This document shows, piece by piece, positions 9,205 to 16,605 of a DNA stretch of 44,978 bases (its first letter is position 1; each line of letters starts with the position of its first letter). The notes under the pieces were generated by a model that was not told the DNA's origin, made no database searches, and saw only the letters and a program-made list of their open reading frames with translations. The stretch is from assembly GCF_000769075.1 (NCBI RefSeq), contig NZ_JRFC01000042.1:19147-64124 (forward strand), in the 5' to 3' direction. Both the position numbers and the translations under genes were made by a program. Source of the stretch: Porphyromonas sp. COT-290 OH3588. GTDB lineage: Bacteria > Bacteroidota > Bacteroidia > Bacteroidales > Porphyromonadaceae.

Positions 9205-10382
9205 TATGGCGTATATCTATAGTGGAGTAATGCTGTTTTAAGTCGCCCAAGTATAAGCAGTGGCAACAGAAGGAATAGCAAGAGTGCGACGTAGTGAGGC
9301 CACGAATAGGCGAAGCCATAGCCATGCAATGCCTCGTCTACATAGATGAGGAAGTAATGGCGAAGAGGAAAAAGTATGCTGAGGGCCTGAATAGCGCCCG
9401 GCATAGCCATCACAGGAAACGAAAAACCAGATATGGATATTGAGATCATCCCCCATAGCGAAGCCAGACTGAGGCCAAGGCGTAGGGTAGGGAAGATCGC
9501 AATCATGACGATACCCAAGGCTTGTGAGGCTAAAATGAGGCATAGGGTAGCTAGAAGCATGGGGACAATGCCACTCTGGCAGGGAAAGCCTAGATAACCA
9601 TATAGGTAAACATTGTAGAGTATCCCCATGAGCATAAAGACAGCCGTCTGCGGGAGGAGCTTACCCGTGAGGGCTGTCGCGATGGAGCCATTGCTCGCCT
9701 CGAGCCAAGCCTTAGCCGTCCCTCCCTTGATCTCCATACCAATACCTGCCACAGTCACCATCATGATCAAGAGGCATAGCACTGCTGGTAGCAAGATGTT
9801 GGATAGATAGATCGAGTAGTTGAGCCACGGATTGCCTAATGCGTGCGTATCTATAACGATCGGGCGTAGATATGCCATAGCTTCGTCCTCGCTAGCCCCC
9901 TTGGCATAGAGTACTGACCGACTTGCAGCACCGGAGGTCAATTCTCCAAGCATCTTCATATCTCGGAAGAGCAGTGAGCCTGCGATGAGGTATGAGTAGT
10001 TGGTGTAGAAAGATACCGTTGGTTGCTTCTGCGTCTGTACCTCTGCGGATAGTCCCTCTGGCAGGAGGAAAAAGCCGTATATCTCCCCTCGCTGTACAGC
10101 TCTGCGAGCCTCGCTTACATTGGCGTAGTGTGCGATGACTTCGGTCTGTGGCATCGCATCTAGGTTGCGTGCCACACGTCTAGAGAGAGCAGTGTCGTCT
10201 AGGTCTACGATGCCTGCTGGCAAATTCTGCGGTAGCCCTTCGTCCATCAGTGTGGTGAAGAAGACGTAGCAGAATAGCGGAGCGATCACCATGCAGAATA
10301 GATACAGCGGCCGTGAGGTGAGAATCCTCCATTCACGCTGCATAACCTGCCATAGTGAGCTCCGAGTCTTGGTCGTGGACAT
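9204..10382 (-). CDS. ABC-2 type transporter permease (first of pair)
   Basis: This 392-residue protein is built like its neighbour, with an N-terminal membrane helix (YLFCMVIAPLFCYVFFTTL), a periplasmic region and a C-terminal block of membrane helices. The two are clearly related (both contain AVVVD or AGIVD-like segments followed by DAT/DAM PxxEV/TEV motifs) but diverged, suggesting a heterodimeric channel. It starts two bases after the hlyD stop and ends in the TAATG junction with the second permease. It is probably part of a drug or metabolite exporter related to YbhFSR; the specificity cannot be read from the sequence. Confidence 0.88.
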   Translation of the reverse strand: MSTTKTRSSLWQVMQREWRILTSRPLYLFCMVIAPLFCYVFFTTLMDEGLPQNLPAGIVDLDDTALSRRVARNLDAMPQTEVIAHYANVSEARRAVQRGEIYGFFLLPEGLSAEVQTQKQPTVSFYTNYSYLIAGSLLFRDMKMLGELTSGAASRSVLYAKGASEDEAMAYLRPIVIDTHALGNPWLNYSIYLSNILLPAVLCLLIMMVTVAGIGMEIKGGTAKAWLEASNGSIATALTGKLLPQTAVFMLMGILYNVYLYGYLGFPCQSGIVPMLLATLCLILASQALGIVMIAIFPTLRLGLSLASLWGMISISISGFSFPVMAMPGAIQALSILFPLRHYFLIYVDEALHGYGFAYSWPHYVALLLFLLLPLLILGRLKTALLHYRYTP

Positions 10383-10384
10383 TG

Positions 10385-11374
10385 CTAGCGATTGATGATG
10401 ACAGACATTCCGGGTCGAAGATCCTTGATCTGATGCATAGGAGTAGCCCGCACCTCGAAGGTCTTGAGGTCAAACTGACCCGTTGTCTTGGTTGCCTTCC
10501 AAGTGGCATAGCTGCCTAGATCCTTGATGTAGTGTACACGTAGCTTCACTTCTTGCAGCCCCAGTGCTGGGATATGGGCATCGAACTCGGCACCCATCTT
10601 GAGGTCTCGGAGCAGATCTTCGCGTACGTTGAAAGTTACCCACTGTTTCTCTAGCTGAGCTATATTCATGATTGGCGCACCTGTGCCGACGAGCTCGCCG
10701 ACTTTGGGGAAGATCTCTGACACCTCACCCGAGGCTTGTGCGATGAGATAGGTTTCTCTGATGTACGACTCTACCTCTGCTACGGCTCCCTTGGCACGGC
10801 TAACTAGTGCCGAGGCAGCGAGCTTGTCCTCTCGCTCGGCTCCATTGTAGGCCATCTTGTACTGCGCCTCGGCGGCACGCTCGGTAGCAAGTGCTGCATC
10901 ACGTTGGGCGATGATCTCGTCGAGCTTCTGTGCCGCTACGACTCCCTCGGCGTGTAGTTTGCTGATGCGTTGGTAGCTCTTCTCCATAATGTCGGCGCCG
11001 GCCTTGGCTTTCTGCCACATCTCATAGGCTGCTTGTATCTGTTCGCTACGTGCGCCCTTCAGGGCTTTGGCATTCTGTGCCTCGGCCGCTGTCTGGGCAG
11101 CTCGGGCTTGTTCCATCTTGGCTTGTACCTCTGGGGCCTCAAGTATGGCCAGTGTATCTCCGGCCTGCACCTGCTGCCCCTCCTCTACTCGAAACTCAAG
11201 GATACGCCCCGGTACCTTGCTCGATACTCTGTACTCATTGACCTCGGCTTGTCCTTGGATACTGTCGCTCTCCTTGCCGAGCATCAAGAAGCCAACAAGT
11301 GCTACAAGTGCTATGGTAGCTAGTAGTGATAGGAATGCCAGCAGTGTGTTGCGGCTCTGTGTCTGTGATGTCAT
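10385..11374 (-). CDS. HlyD-family periplasmic adaptor (membrane fusion protein)
   Basis: This 329-residue protein has an N-terminal membrane anchor near 10-32 (LAFLSLLATIALVALVGFLM). A lipoyl-like half motif (VPGRILEFRVEEGQQVQAGD) follows near 52-72, then a long alpha-helical hairpin near 80-190 rich in Ala, Gln and Glu, then the second half motif (IAQASGEVSEIFPKVGELV). The C-terminal beta-barrel region follows. This is the standard order for EmrA/HlyD adaptors linking inner-membrane transporters to TolC. The genes on either side, tolC and a permease pair, fit that role. Confidence 0.92.
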   Translation of the reverse strand: MTSQTQSRNTLLAFLSLLATIALVALVGFLMLGKESDSIQGQAEVNEYRVSSKVPGRILEFRVEEGQQVQAGDTLAILEAPEVQAKMEQARAAQTAAEAQNAKALKGARSEQIQAAYEMWQKAKAGADIMEKSYQRISKLHAEGVVAAQKLDEIIAQRDAALATERAAEAQYKMAYNGAEREDKLAASALVSRAKGAVAEVESYIRETYLIAQASGEVSEIFPKVGELVGTGAPIMNIAQLEKQWVTFNVREDLLRDLKMGAEFDAHIPALGLQEVKLRVHYIKDLGSYATWKATKTTGQFDLKTFEVRATPMHQIKDLRPGMSVIINR

Positions 11375-11417
11375 AACTATGTTTATGTCTATTATTTCGT
11401 CAATATTGCTGTTCTGT

Positions 11418-12899
11418 TTATAGTACTCCCAATACCTTCTGTAGATATACGTCCGTGAGTTTGACCTCGATTTGTGCGTCTATCTTGCTTGAGTGAGCCG
11501 ATAGCCAAGCGGTCTGAGCCTCGAGTACGTTGCTCGTGGGGATCATACCCTCTTGGAAGCCAAGATTGGCATAGCGTAGGTTCTCCTCTGCTCGCTCCAT
11601 ATTCTTTAGGGCTAGAACTAGGCGCTTGTTGGCTTCTTTGACCTTCGATGCCGATTGAGCTACCTGTAGCTCGATCTTATCTCGAGCGCCCGAGAGGCGT
11701 AGGTCTGCGATGCGTGCCTCTGCCTTGGCGGCTCTTACCTTGTAGTAGCCTTGTCCCCAGTGCCAGAGTGGCACTTTGAGCATGATGCCTACGTTCCACA
11801 TACCGTCAAACTTATTCTGGAAACCATTGAAAACCGAGGGGTTAATTACGATATAGTTGCCTACTAGTGCTAGCGATGGGAGATGCTCCGATCGGGCGAT
11901 ATTGACCTTTTGCTTGTAGATCTGTGTTGCCAGACTTAGGCTCTTGAGTTCCGATCTATTGGCTAGAGCTGTCTGCACGTTGATCTCGGTGTCGAAGCTG
12001 GAGAGGCGAATATCCTCCATATTTTCGTCTGCTAGGCGTATCGGACTGTCTAGGCTGATGCCACACAGCTGGCAGAGTAGCATACGTGATAGGCTAAGAC
12101 CGTCCTCTACCTTGGCCAGATTCATTTCGGCTTCATTGACCTTGACCTTGACGGAGAGCAAATCTGCCTTGGTTGCCACTCCCTCGGCTACTAGATGCGT
12201 TACGTCTTGCTCTAGTTTTTGTAGCAGTTTGTAGTAGTCCTCTGCCAACTTCTTCTTGTTGGATAGAGAGATAACCTGCCAGTAGGCCTGATCGGTACTG
12301 AGGATCACCTCTGCCATATCTGCCTTTTGCTGCTCGTGAGCAAGCGCCTCGGCGTAGCGTGTTATTTTGTTGTATGCACGTATCTTGCCTCCCATATATA
12401 TAGGCTGAGTCAGGGTAAGCACTCCTGCATATATGTTGCGTGTATCGGTGCGAGAGTCCTCGACGATCGAAGCCCCCAGCTGATTGAGCTCTGGGGCTAA
12501 TGCCCCTGCGATGAGCTGCTGTGCAGGGCCGAGTAGGGGCATTAGCTCCGGGTGCTTCATCAATATACCCTTGAGGCGTGGGTCGTGTGCCATTTGCCCC
12601 AGCCTGCCAGCTAGGGTAGTCCCTAGGGTTGATAGGTTGTGCTTCTGTTCGTGGCTGAGCAGTACCGTCTCCTTTTGGTTGTGCATGTACGAGCCAGTAG
12701 CCGTGAGGCTAGGGAGGTAGTTGGTCAGGGCTGCTTTGCGCTCATTGCGGGCGGCTTCGATTTTCTCCTTGGCGATGCTCAGCTCTTTGTTATGCTCGAG
12801 GGCTAGTTTTCGGCAACTATCGGCAGTTAGCTCTTGCTGGGCGTGGCCTATCGAAGCTGTACATAGCCCAATCCCTAGGGCGATGATACTTCTTTTCAT
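11418..12899 (-). CDS. TolC-family outer-membrane efflux protein
   Basis: This 493-residue protein has a signal peptide (MKRSIIALGIGLCTASIGHA). Two related halves of the outer-membrane efflux family follow, each with long Ala/Glu/Lys-rich helices (LALEHNKELSIAKEKIEAA at the start, NLRYANLGFQEGMIPTSNVL towards the end). A GVLTLTQPIYMGGKI strand marks the first beta section. It leads the operon tolC-hlyD-permease-permease and would form the outer-membrane duct. A possible promoter and palindromic operator lie about 100 bp upstream. Confidence 0.92.
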   Translation of the reverse strand: MKRSIIALGIGLCTASIGHAQQELTADSCRKLALEHNKELSIAKEKIEAARNERKAALTNYLPSLTATGSYMHNQKETVLLSHEQKHNLSTLGTTLAGRLGQMAHDPRLKGILMKHPELMPLLGPAQQLIAGALAPELNQLGASIVEDSRTDTRNIYAGVLTLTQPIYMGGKIRAYNKITRYAEALAHEQQKADMAEVILSTDQAYWQVISLSNKKKLAEDYYKLLQKLEQDVTHLVAEGVATKADLLSVKVKVNEAEMNLAKVEDGLSLSRMLLCQLCGISLDSPIRLADENMEDIRLSSFDTEINVQTALANRSELKSLSLATQIYKQKVNIARSEHLPSLALVGNYIVINPSVFNGFQNKFDGMWNVGIMLKVPLWHWGQGYYKVRAAKAEARIADLRLSGARDKIELQVAQSASKVKEANKRLVLALKNMERAEENLRYANLGFQEGMIPTSNVLEAQTAWLSAHSSKIDAQIEVKLTDVYLQKVLGVL

Positions 12900-12987
12900 A
12901 CGTTCTGTATTTATTTCGTTTTTTCTATTCCACGGACTCTTAGGTCCTTAATACAAAGGAAAAACAGGCTAATCAGAAAGACTGCCT

Positions 12988-13007
12988 GCACACGTGTGCA
13001 AATTTAG
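12988..13007 (-). promoter_or_regulatory. Promoter -7 box with overlapping 14-bp palindrome, export operon
   Basis: On the minus strand TAAATTTG (13007 to 13000) fits the Bacteroidetes -7 consensus. Directly downstream, and sharing two bases with it, is the perfect palindrome TGCACACGTGTGCA (12988-13001). A palindrome across the transcription start is where a dimeric repressor would bind. No regulator gene is adjacent. No convincing -33 element was seen. Confidence 0.5.
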
Positions 13008-13337
13008 GTGGTTTTTACGGAATAAAAAACTTTTTTGTATTTATGTGCATCTCTCTTCTTCCCCTAGTAGCTTATCTTGGGGGAGGGGCATTAGTGCTAT
13101 GTCCCCTAGATCGCCTTGTGTGGGTTGAGGGTGCAAGGGACCAAGGTGGGCGTTTGGGAGCCAATAGCTCTCTTGAGCGCTGTGCCTAAACGAGTAAATA
13201 CTTGCAGCCTACAAGCCCCTATCCCTATAATCTAAGTGCTATAATATCCCTCCGAGCCTATACAAGTTTAGATAAAATTTACCCTGATATGGTATGTCTT
13301 TGGAGGTAAAACTATGCGGTATTTGTGTATGGCTGGA

Positions 13338-13664
13338 TTTATATTTTAGACCAGTTTTCAGAATGTTGATGGAGTAGTTCCAAATTGACAGAGCAAATAA
13401 GGGTAGGCGTCGCATTTGCCCCCTAGGAGGCTCCGTATTGCCCTCTAGGTGGTTTGCGCACTTAGCCCTCGTTTGGCCTAGATCGCTTGATGTGGAGGTT
13501 CTTTTTAATGTTTTGATTTTCAGTGTTATGTAGTTGGTTCTTGGGGTGAGTACCTGCATTGATGGCTCAATTTTGCATTTTTCTTCCCATCGATCTTCTA
13601 GGATTGGTGGGCACACCCTTGGAGATTAACCCATCAATCTCCAAAAATCTTCCCATCAATCTTG
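13338..13664 (+). repeat. Composite intergenic element, copy 2
   Basis: Module B runs on the minus strand at 13338-13420 (83 bp, with rc start GGCAAATGCG and end AAAATATAAA). After a 163-bp spacer, module A runs on the plus strand from 13584. TTCCCATCGATCT at 13584 and TTCCCATCAATCT at 13650 are 66 bp apart. The hairpin arms at 13602-13611 and 13630-13639 pair over 10 bp with one G-T wobble. This is the best-preserved copy. Confidence 0.85.
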
Positions 13665-13828
13665 TTTGCTTGTCAGGTTTGGCTAATATACTCTTCCGCT
13701 CTTTGCATTCAATTCTTAGGTGATACGTTTACAGACCTTAACATTATTGGAGTAGGGTCGGAAGGAGGGATTGGATTTTAATTTTGTGTATATGATGCGC
13801 TTTTGTAGTGTATTTTTAATGTTTTTGA

Positions 13829-13861
13829 TTTGCAGTTTGTTGGTTTTAATTTATATATTTG
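13829..13861 (+). promoter_or_regulatory. Promoter of the Omp28-like gene
   Basis: TTTG at 13829-13832 and TATATTTG at 13854-13861 are separated by 21 bp and match the Bacteroidetes primary promoter. It overlaps the longest possible reading frame (from 13830), so the start codon must lie downstream, at 13899, giving a leader of about 30 nt. Confidence 0.65.
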
Positions 13862-13898
13862 TCCTGTTTTAGTTACTAATATTAATTCTTTGGCTATT

Positions 13899-15839
13899 AT
13901 GAAGAGAATCTTTACTAGCTTTCTGGCGCTGTTCCTTGCATCTAGTGCAGCTTTTGCGCAGAAGCAGAGCGTTAATAGCTCTGATGGGTTTGAGCTCAAG
14001 GCTCAAAATGTCAAGATCCCCGTTGTTACACAAGCGGCTGGGGAGCGTTATTTCGGTTATGCAGACGCAGATGTTGCCGATATTGCATACGTAGGTACTG
14101 GTCGGCCTATGGTTATCGCTGAGGCGATTAAAATCTCAGCGATGGGAGGGAATCAACTCAAGAAGATTCGTTTCAATAGCGGTCAAGAAGTTGATGGTAC
14201 TATTTTCGTCCTATCTGCTAGTACGAACCAGCTCAAGTATGTCGAGAAACTTGCAGTCAAGAAAGGCTGGAATGATGTTGCTTTGAGTACGCCATTCACA
14301 ATGGCTAACAATGAAGAGTACTACATCGGCTACCAAGTCAATGCAGCTGCCGATCCAAGACCTCTTGCCTTTGACAATAAAGTAGATCAGACCGCTCCCG
14401 GAGCTAATGTGATCATTTTCAGTAATGGCCTCTTTGACATGGCTACACCTCTTGTTGGTAGAGATGCCTTGCTTGATCTAGATGCAGCTGGTCTGAATTT
14501 TGGTAATGCCATGATTTTCCTTGAGATTGATGACAAGGTATCGGCGCTAGACAATGTTGCTTATGTGACCAAGCTTTCTCTTATTTCATCTGGGGATTTA
14601 GCTCCTAATACAGAAGCCAAGATTAAAGCTACCGTACGCAACGTAGGGTTTAAGCCACTTACAAGTCTTACTTTTACTACCAAGAGAAGTGCCAAATCTC
14701 CAGAAGTAGAGCAAAAAATAGGAGGGCTAAACATTGCTAAGGCTTCTACCGCAGAGGTGGAACTAAAAATCAATACGGTAGCTCGTGGTATAGCTTTGGC
14801 ATCTGCTAAGCTAGTCAAAGCTAATGGCAAGCCTTCTTGGTTCAGCAATCAGCCTCTATTGCCTTATCGTGTTGTTACACCTAATGGTGAAGCCAAGAGA
14901 ACAACAATGCTTATCGAGCGTTTTACCACAGAGAAGTGCCCCAACTGTCCTAAAGTGGATCAGCCTCTTGCGGAGATGACACAGCAGCTACAAGGTTTCG
15001 GTATAGATGTCAGCTTCATTGCTCATCACTCTGGCTATCATACCGACTTCTTGACTGTCAATGAGTCTATAGAGCTCTTGCCATACGCTTTCAACAAGCA
15101 GAATCGTACGTACGCTCCTGCGTTCATGTTCAATCGTTTCCCAAGCCTTGACCCAACTAAGGACAATGGTGCCGAGCTAGCTTCTCTAGAAACTATGGAA
15201 GAGAGAGCTAATGCCGTACTTGCTTCTCCAGAACCCGTACAGTTTAGCCGTTATGCCAAGGTAGAGAAAGACGGTAAGGTCGCTCTCGAGGTAGAGGGCG
15301 TTACAGGTTATGTAGACCTAGACAACCTATATCTGACAGCTGTGATCACAGAGGACGGTATTACTGCTAAATCTCAAGCTGGTGCACCAGCTGGATATAT
15401 CCACGACGGTGCGGCTAGAGTATTCATGACACCTGCCCTAGGTAAAATGATTATTCCTAAAGCCGATGGTTCGTTCAAGATCACAACCGATGCAGTGGAA
15501 ATCGACTCCGAGTGGAAGACCGAGAAGATGAAGATCGTATTCTTCGTTCACAAGAATATGGCATCTCCTCTGATCAATCAGCGACAGGTATATTCGTCCA
15601 AGACTATGGCCTTCAACAACTCAGGCTCGGCCGAGCAGCTACTAGGTGCACAGGCTCCTCGTATCTACGATCACGACGGATATCTCGTGGTTGATACCGA
15701 TGTATCGGAGCTCGCTATCTATGACCTAGCTGGTCGCCTTGTAGGTAAGTCTGCGGACCGCAAACTAGCCAAGGGCGTGTATGTAGTTAAGGTAACCAAT
15801 ACCTATGGTACATTTACTCAGAAGGTAATCGTAGACTAG
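13899..15839 (+). CDS. Omp28-like thioredoxin-fold surface protein with T9SS sorting domain
   Basis: I place the start at 13899, giving 646 residues with a signal peptide (MKRIFTSFLALFLASSAAFA). The middle has an Omp28-type domain starting near 335 (MLIERFTTEKCPNCPKVDQP). Its CPNC motif (Cys347, Cys350) looks like a thioredoxin-like redox pair. The last 75 residues form a type A T9SS sorting domain, with a VVDTDVSELAIYDLAGRLVG region and a KGVYVVKV stretch ending KVIVD. The protein is therefore probably exported through the type IX system and fixed to the cell surface. The N-terminal 300 residues look like beta-sandwich modules. The promoter and downstream terminator indicate a single-gene unit. 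Its substrate or binding partner is unknown. Confidence 0.85.
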   Translation: MKRIFTSFLALFLASSAAFAQKQSVNSSDGFELKAQNVKIPVVTQAAGERYFGYADADVADIAYVGTGRPMVIAEAIKISAMGGNQLKKIRFNSGQEVDGTIFVLSASTNQLKYVEKLAVKKGWNDVALSTPFTMANNEEYYIGYQVNAAADPRPLAFDNKVDQTAPGANVIIFSNGLFDMATPLVGRDALLDLDAAGLNFGNAMIFLEIDDKVSALDNVAYVTKLSLISSGDLAPNTEAKIKATVRNVGFKPLTSLTFTTKRSAKSPEVEQKIGGLNIAKASTAEVELKINTVARGIALASAKLVKANGKPSWFSNQPLLPYRVVTPNGEAKRTTMLIERFTTEKCPNCPKVDQPLAEMTQQLQGFGIDVSFIAHHSGYHTDFLTVNESIELLPYAFNKQNRTYAPAFMFNRFPSLDPTKDNGAELASLETMEERANAVLASPEPVQFSRYAKVEKDGKVALEVEGVTGYVDLDNLYLTAVITEDGITAKSQAGAPAGYIHDGAARVFMTPALGKMIIPKADGSFKITTDAVEIDSEWKTEKMKIVFFVHKNMASPLINQRQVYSSKTMAFNNSGSAEQLLGAQAPRIYDHDGYLVVDTDVSELAIYDLAGRLVGKSADRKLAKGVYVVKVTNTYGTFTQKVIVD

Positions 15840-15918
15840 AACTTGCATAAGCTCTCTGGGGCCGCCTCTACAATCATTGAGATGTAAGGAAGGCGAGGAG
15901 AGTAGCGCAATGAATATA

Positions 15919-15957
15919 GGGGCTGTGGCAAATTAAATTTTGTTCACAGCCCCTTTT
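15919..15957 (+). terminator. Terminator of the Omp28-like gene
   Basis: A GGGGCTGTG stem (15919-15927) pairs with CACAGCCCC (15945-15953), with a 17-nt A/T-rich loop, followed by TTTT. It lies 80 bp after the stop codon. Confidence 0.8.
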
Positions 15958-16387
15958 CTGTGCATCAGAATGCTCAGAATACAAAGATTGTGTCCGTTGA
16001 GAGTAGAGCGGTGTTTGCTCTAGCTATGCCGAGGCGAGTAGTCGTATACAGAGCGTGGTAGGATCGAGCACAGCATACCCGAGTAGGTGTCACCTTGAGC
16101 CGAAGCCGAACTCCGTGCAGAGCTTGTGGTACAAGCAACTTGAGCCGTTGGGGTATTAGAGGTAGCGCCGTATTGACCTGAGCAGAGATGAGCAAGAGGC
16201 AGAGGATTGGTGTGGCATAACCTCTACCGACTACACCTATATGAGACTCATTGTGCAATAGTCTCTAGATTTAGAACACGTAGTCAACAACTTGAAAAAG
16301 AGCATAGGCTTACGCAGAACCTATCAGTAGTATTAGATAACAAATAACTAAAAACGAGCCAAACAACCCCAAATTCAGGAGTTAATT
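15958..16387. other. Intergenic region before the small-ORF/lipoprotein unit
   Basis: About 430 bp between a terminator and the next promoter. A minus-strand frame at 15974-16258 has no signal, no known motif and an unusual composition, so I do not call it. No tRNA fold or repeat family member was recognised. Confidence 0.6.
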
Positions 16388-16417
16388 TTTGGCGAGTAGT
16401 ATATTTTCTTACCTTTG
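16388..16417 (+). promoter_or_regulatory. Strong Bacteroidetes promoter for the small-ORF/lipoprotein unit
   Basis: TTTG at 16388-16391 and TACCTTTG at 16410-16417 have an 18-bp spacer. This is one of the best matches to TTTG-N19-TAnnTTTG in the window. Transcription would begin about 15 nt before the 46-codon ORF at 16439. Confidence 0.75.
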
Positions 16418-16438
16418 CAAAAAATATGCGTGCATAAT

Positions 16439-16579
16439 ATGAAAGAAAAAAAAGGAAATATGATTTATGGTGCTCCGTGTGCAGAGGTACTCTATTTCAA
16501 GAACCCTAAGAACATTTTAGCATCTCTGTCTGTAGTTGGAGAACTTGAGGATTTTGAAATTGGGGAGGATCTAGAATAA
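16439..16579 (+). CDS. 46-residue small protein upstream of the lipoprotein gene
   Basis: An ATG at 16439 opens a 46-codon frame ending TAA at 16577. It follows directly on a strong promoter and ends 26 bp before the lipoprotein start. The product begins with a Lys-rich stretch (MKEKKGNMIYGAPCAEVLYF), continues NPKNILASLS, and ends very acidic (GELEDFEIGEDLE). It has no signal peptide or membrane segment. The layout of Pro, an EVL(Y)F strand, an I-L-A-S element and an acidic tail resembles short proteins I associate with Bacteroidales surface-protein and fimbrial loci, whose function I do not know. It could be a translated leader, a precursor peptide or a small partner of the lipoprotein. Confidence 0.65.
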   Translation: MKEKKGNMIYGAPCAEVLYFKNPKNILASLSVVGELEDFEIGEDLE

Positions 16580-16605
16580 TCATAAGGCATTAATTTTAAA
16601 GTTAC

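Larger units (their letters stand above)
12900..13898. other. Divergent intergenic region between tolC and the Omp28-like gene
   Basis: This 1-kb stretch holds the putative export-operon promoter and palindrome (12988-13007), copy 2 of the composite intergenic element (13338-13664), and the promoter of the plus-strand gene (13829-13861). The short frame at 13239-13616 covers the repeat and looks non-coding. Confidence 0.7.

Noticed and set aside
13239-13616. 125-codon minus-strand ORF
   Set aside because: It spans most of composite element copy 2; the other copies do not keep the frame and the product has no recognisable signal or domain.
15974-16258. 94-codon minus-strand ORF after the Omp28-like gene
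   Set aside because: No promoter, no domain, unlikely composition, and it starts from a region without conserved features.
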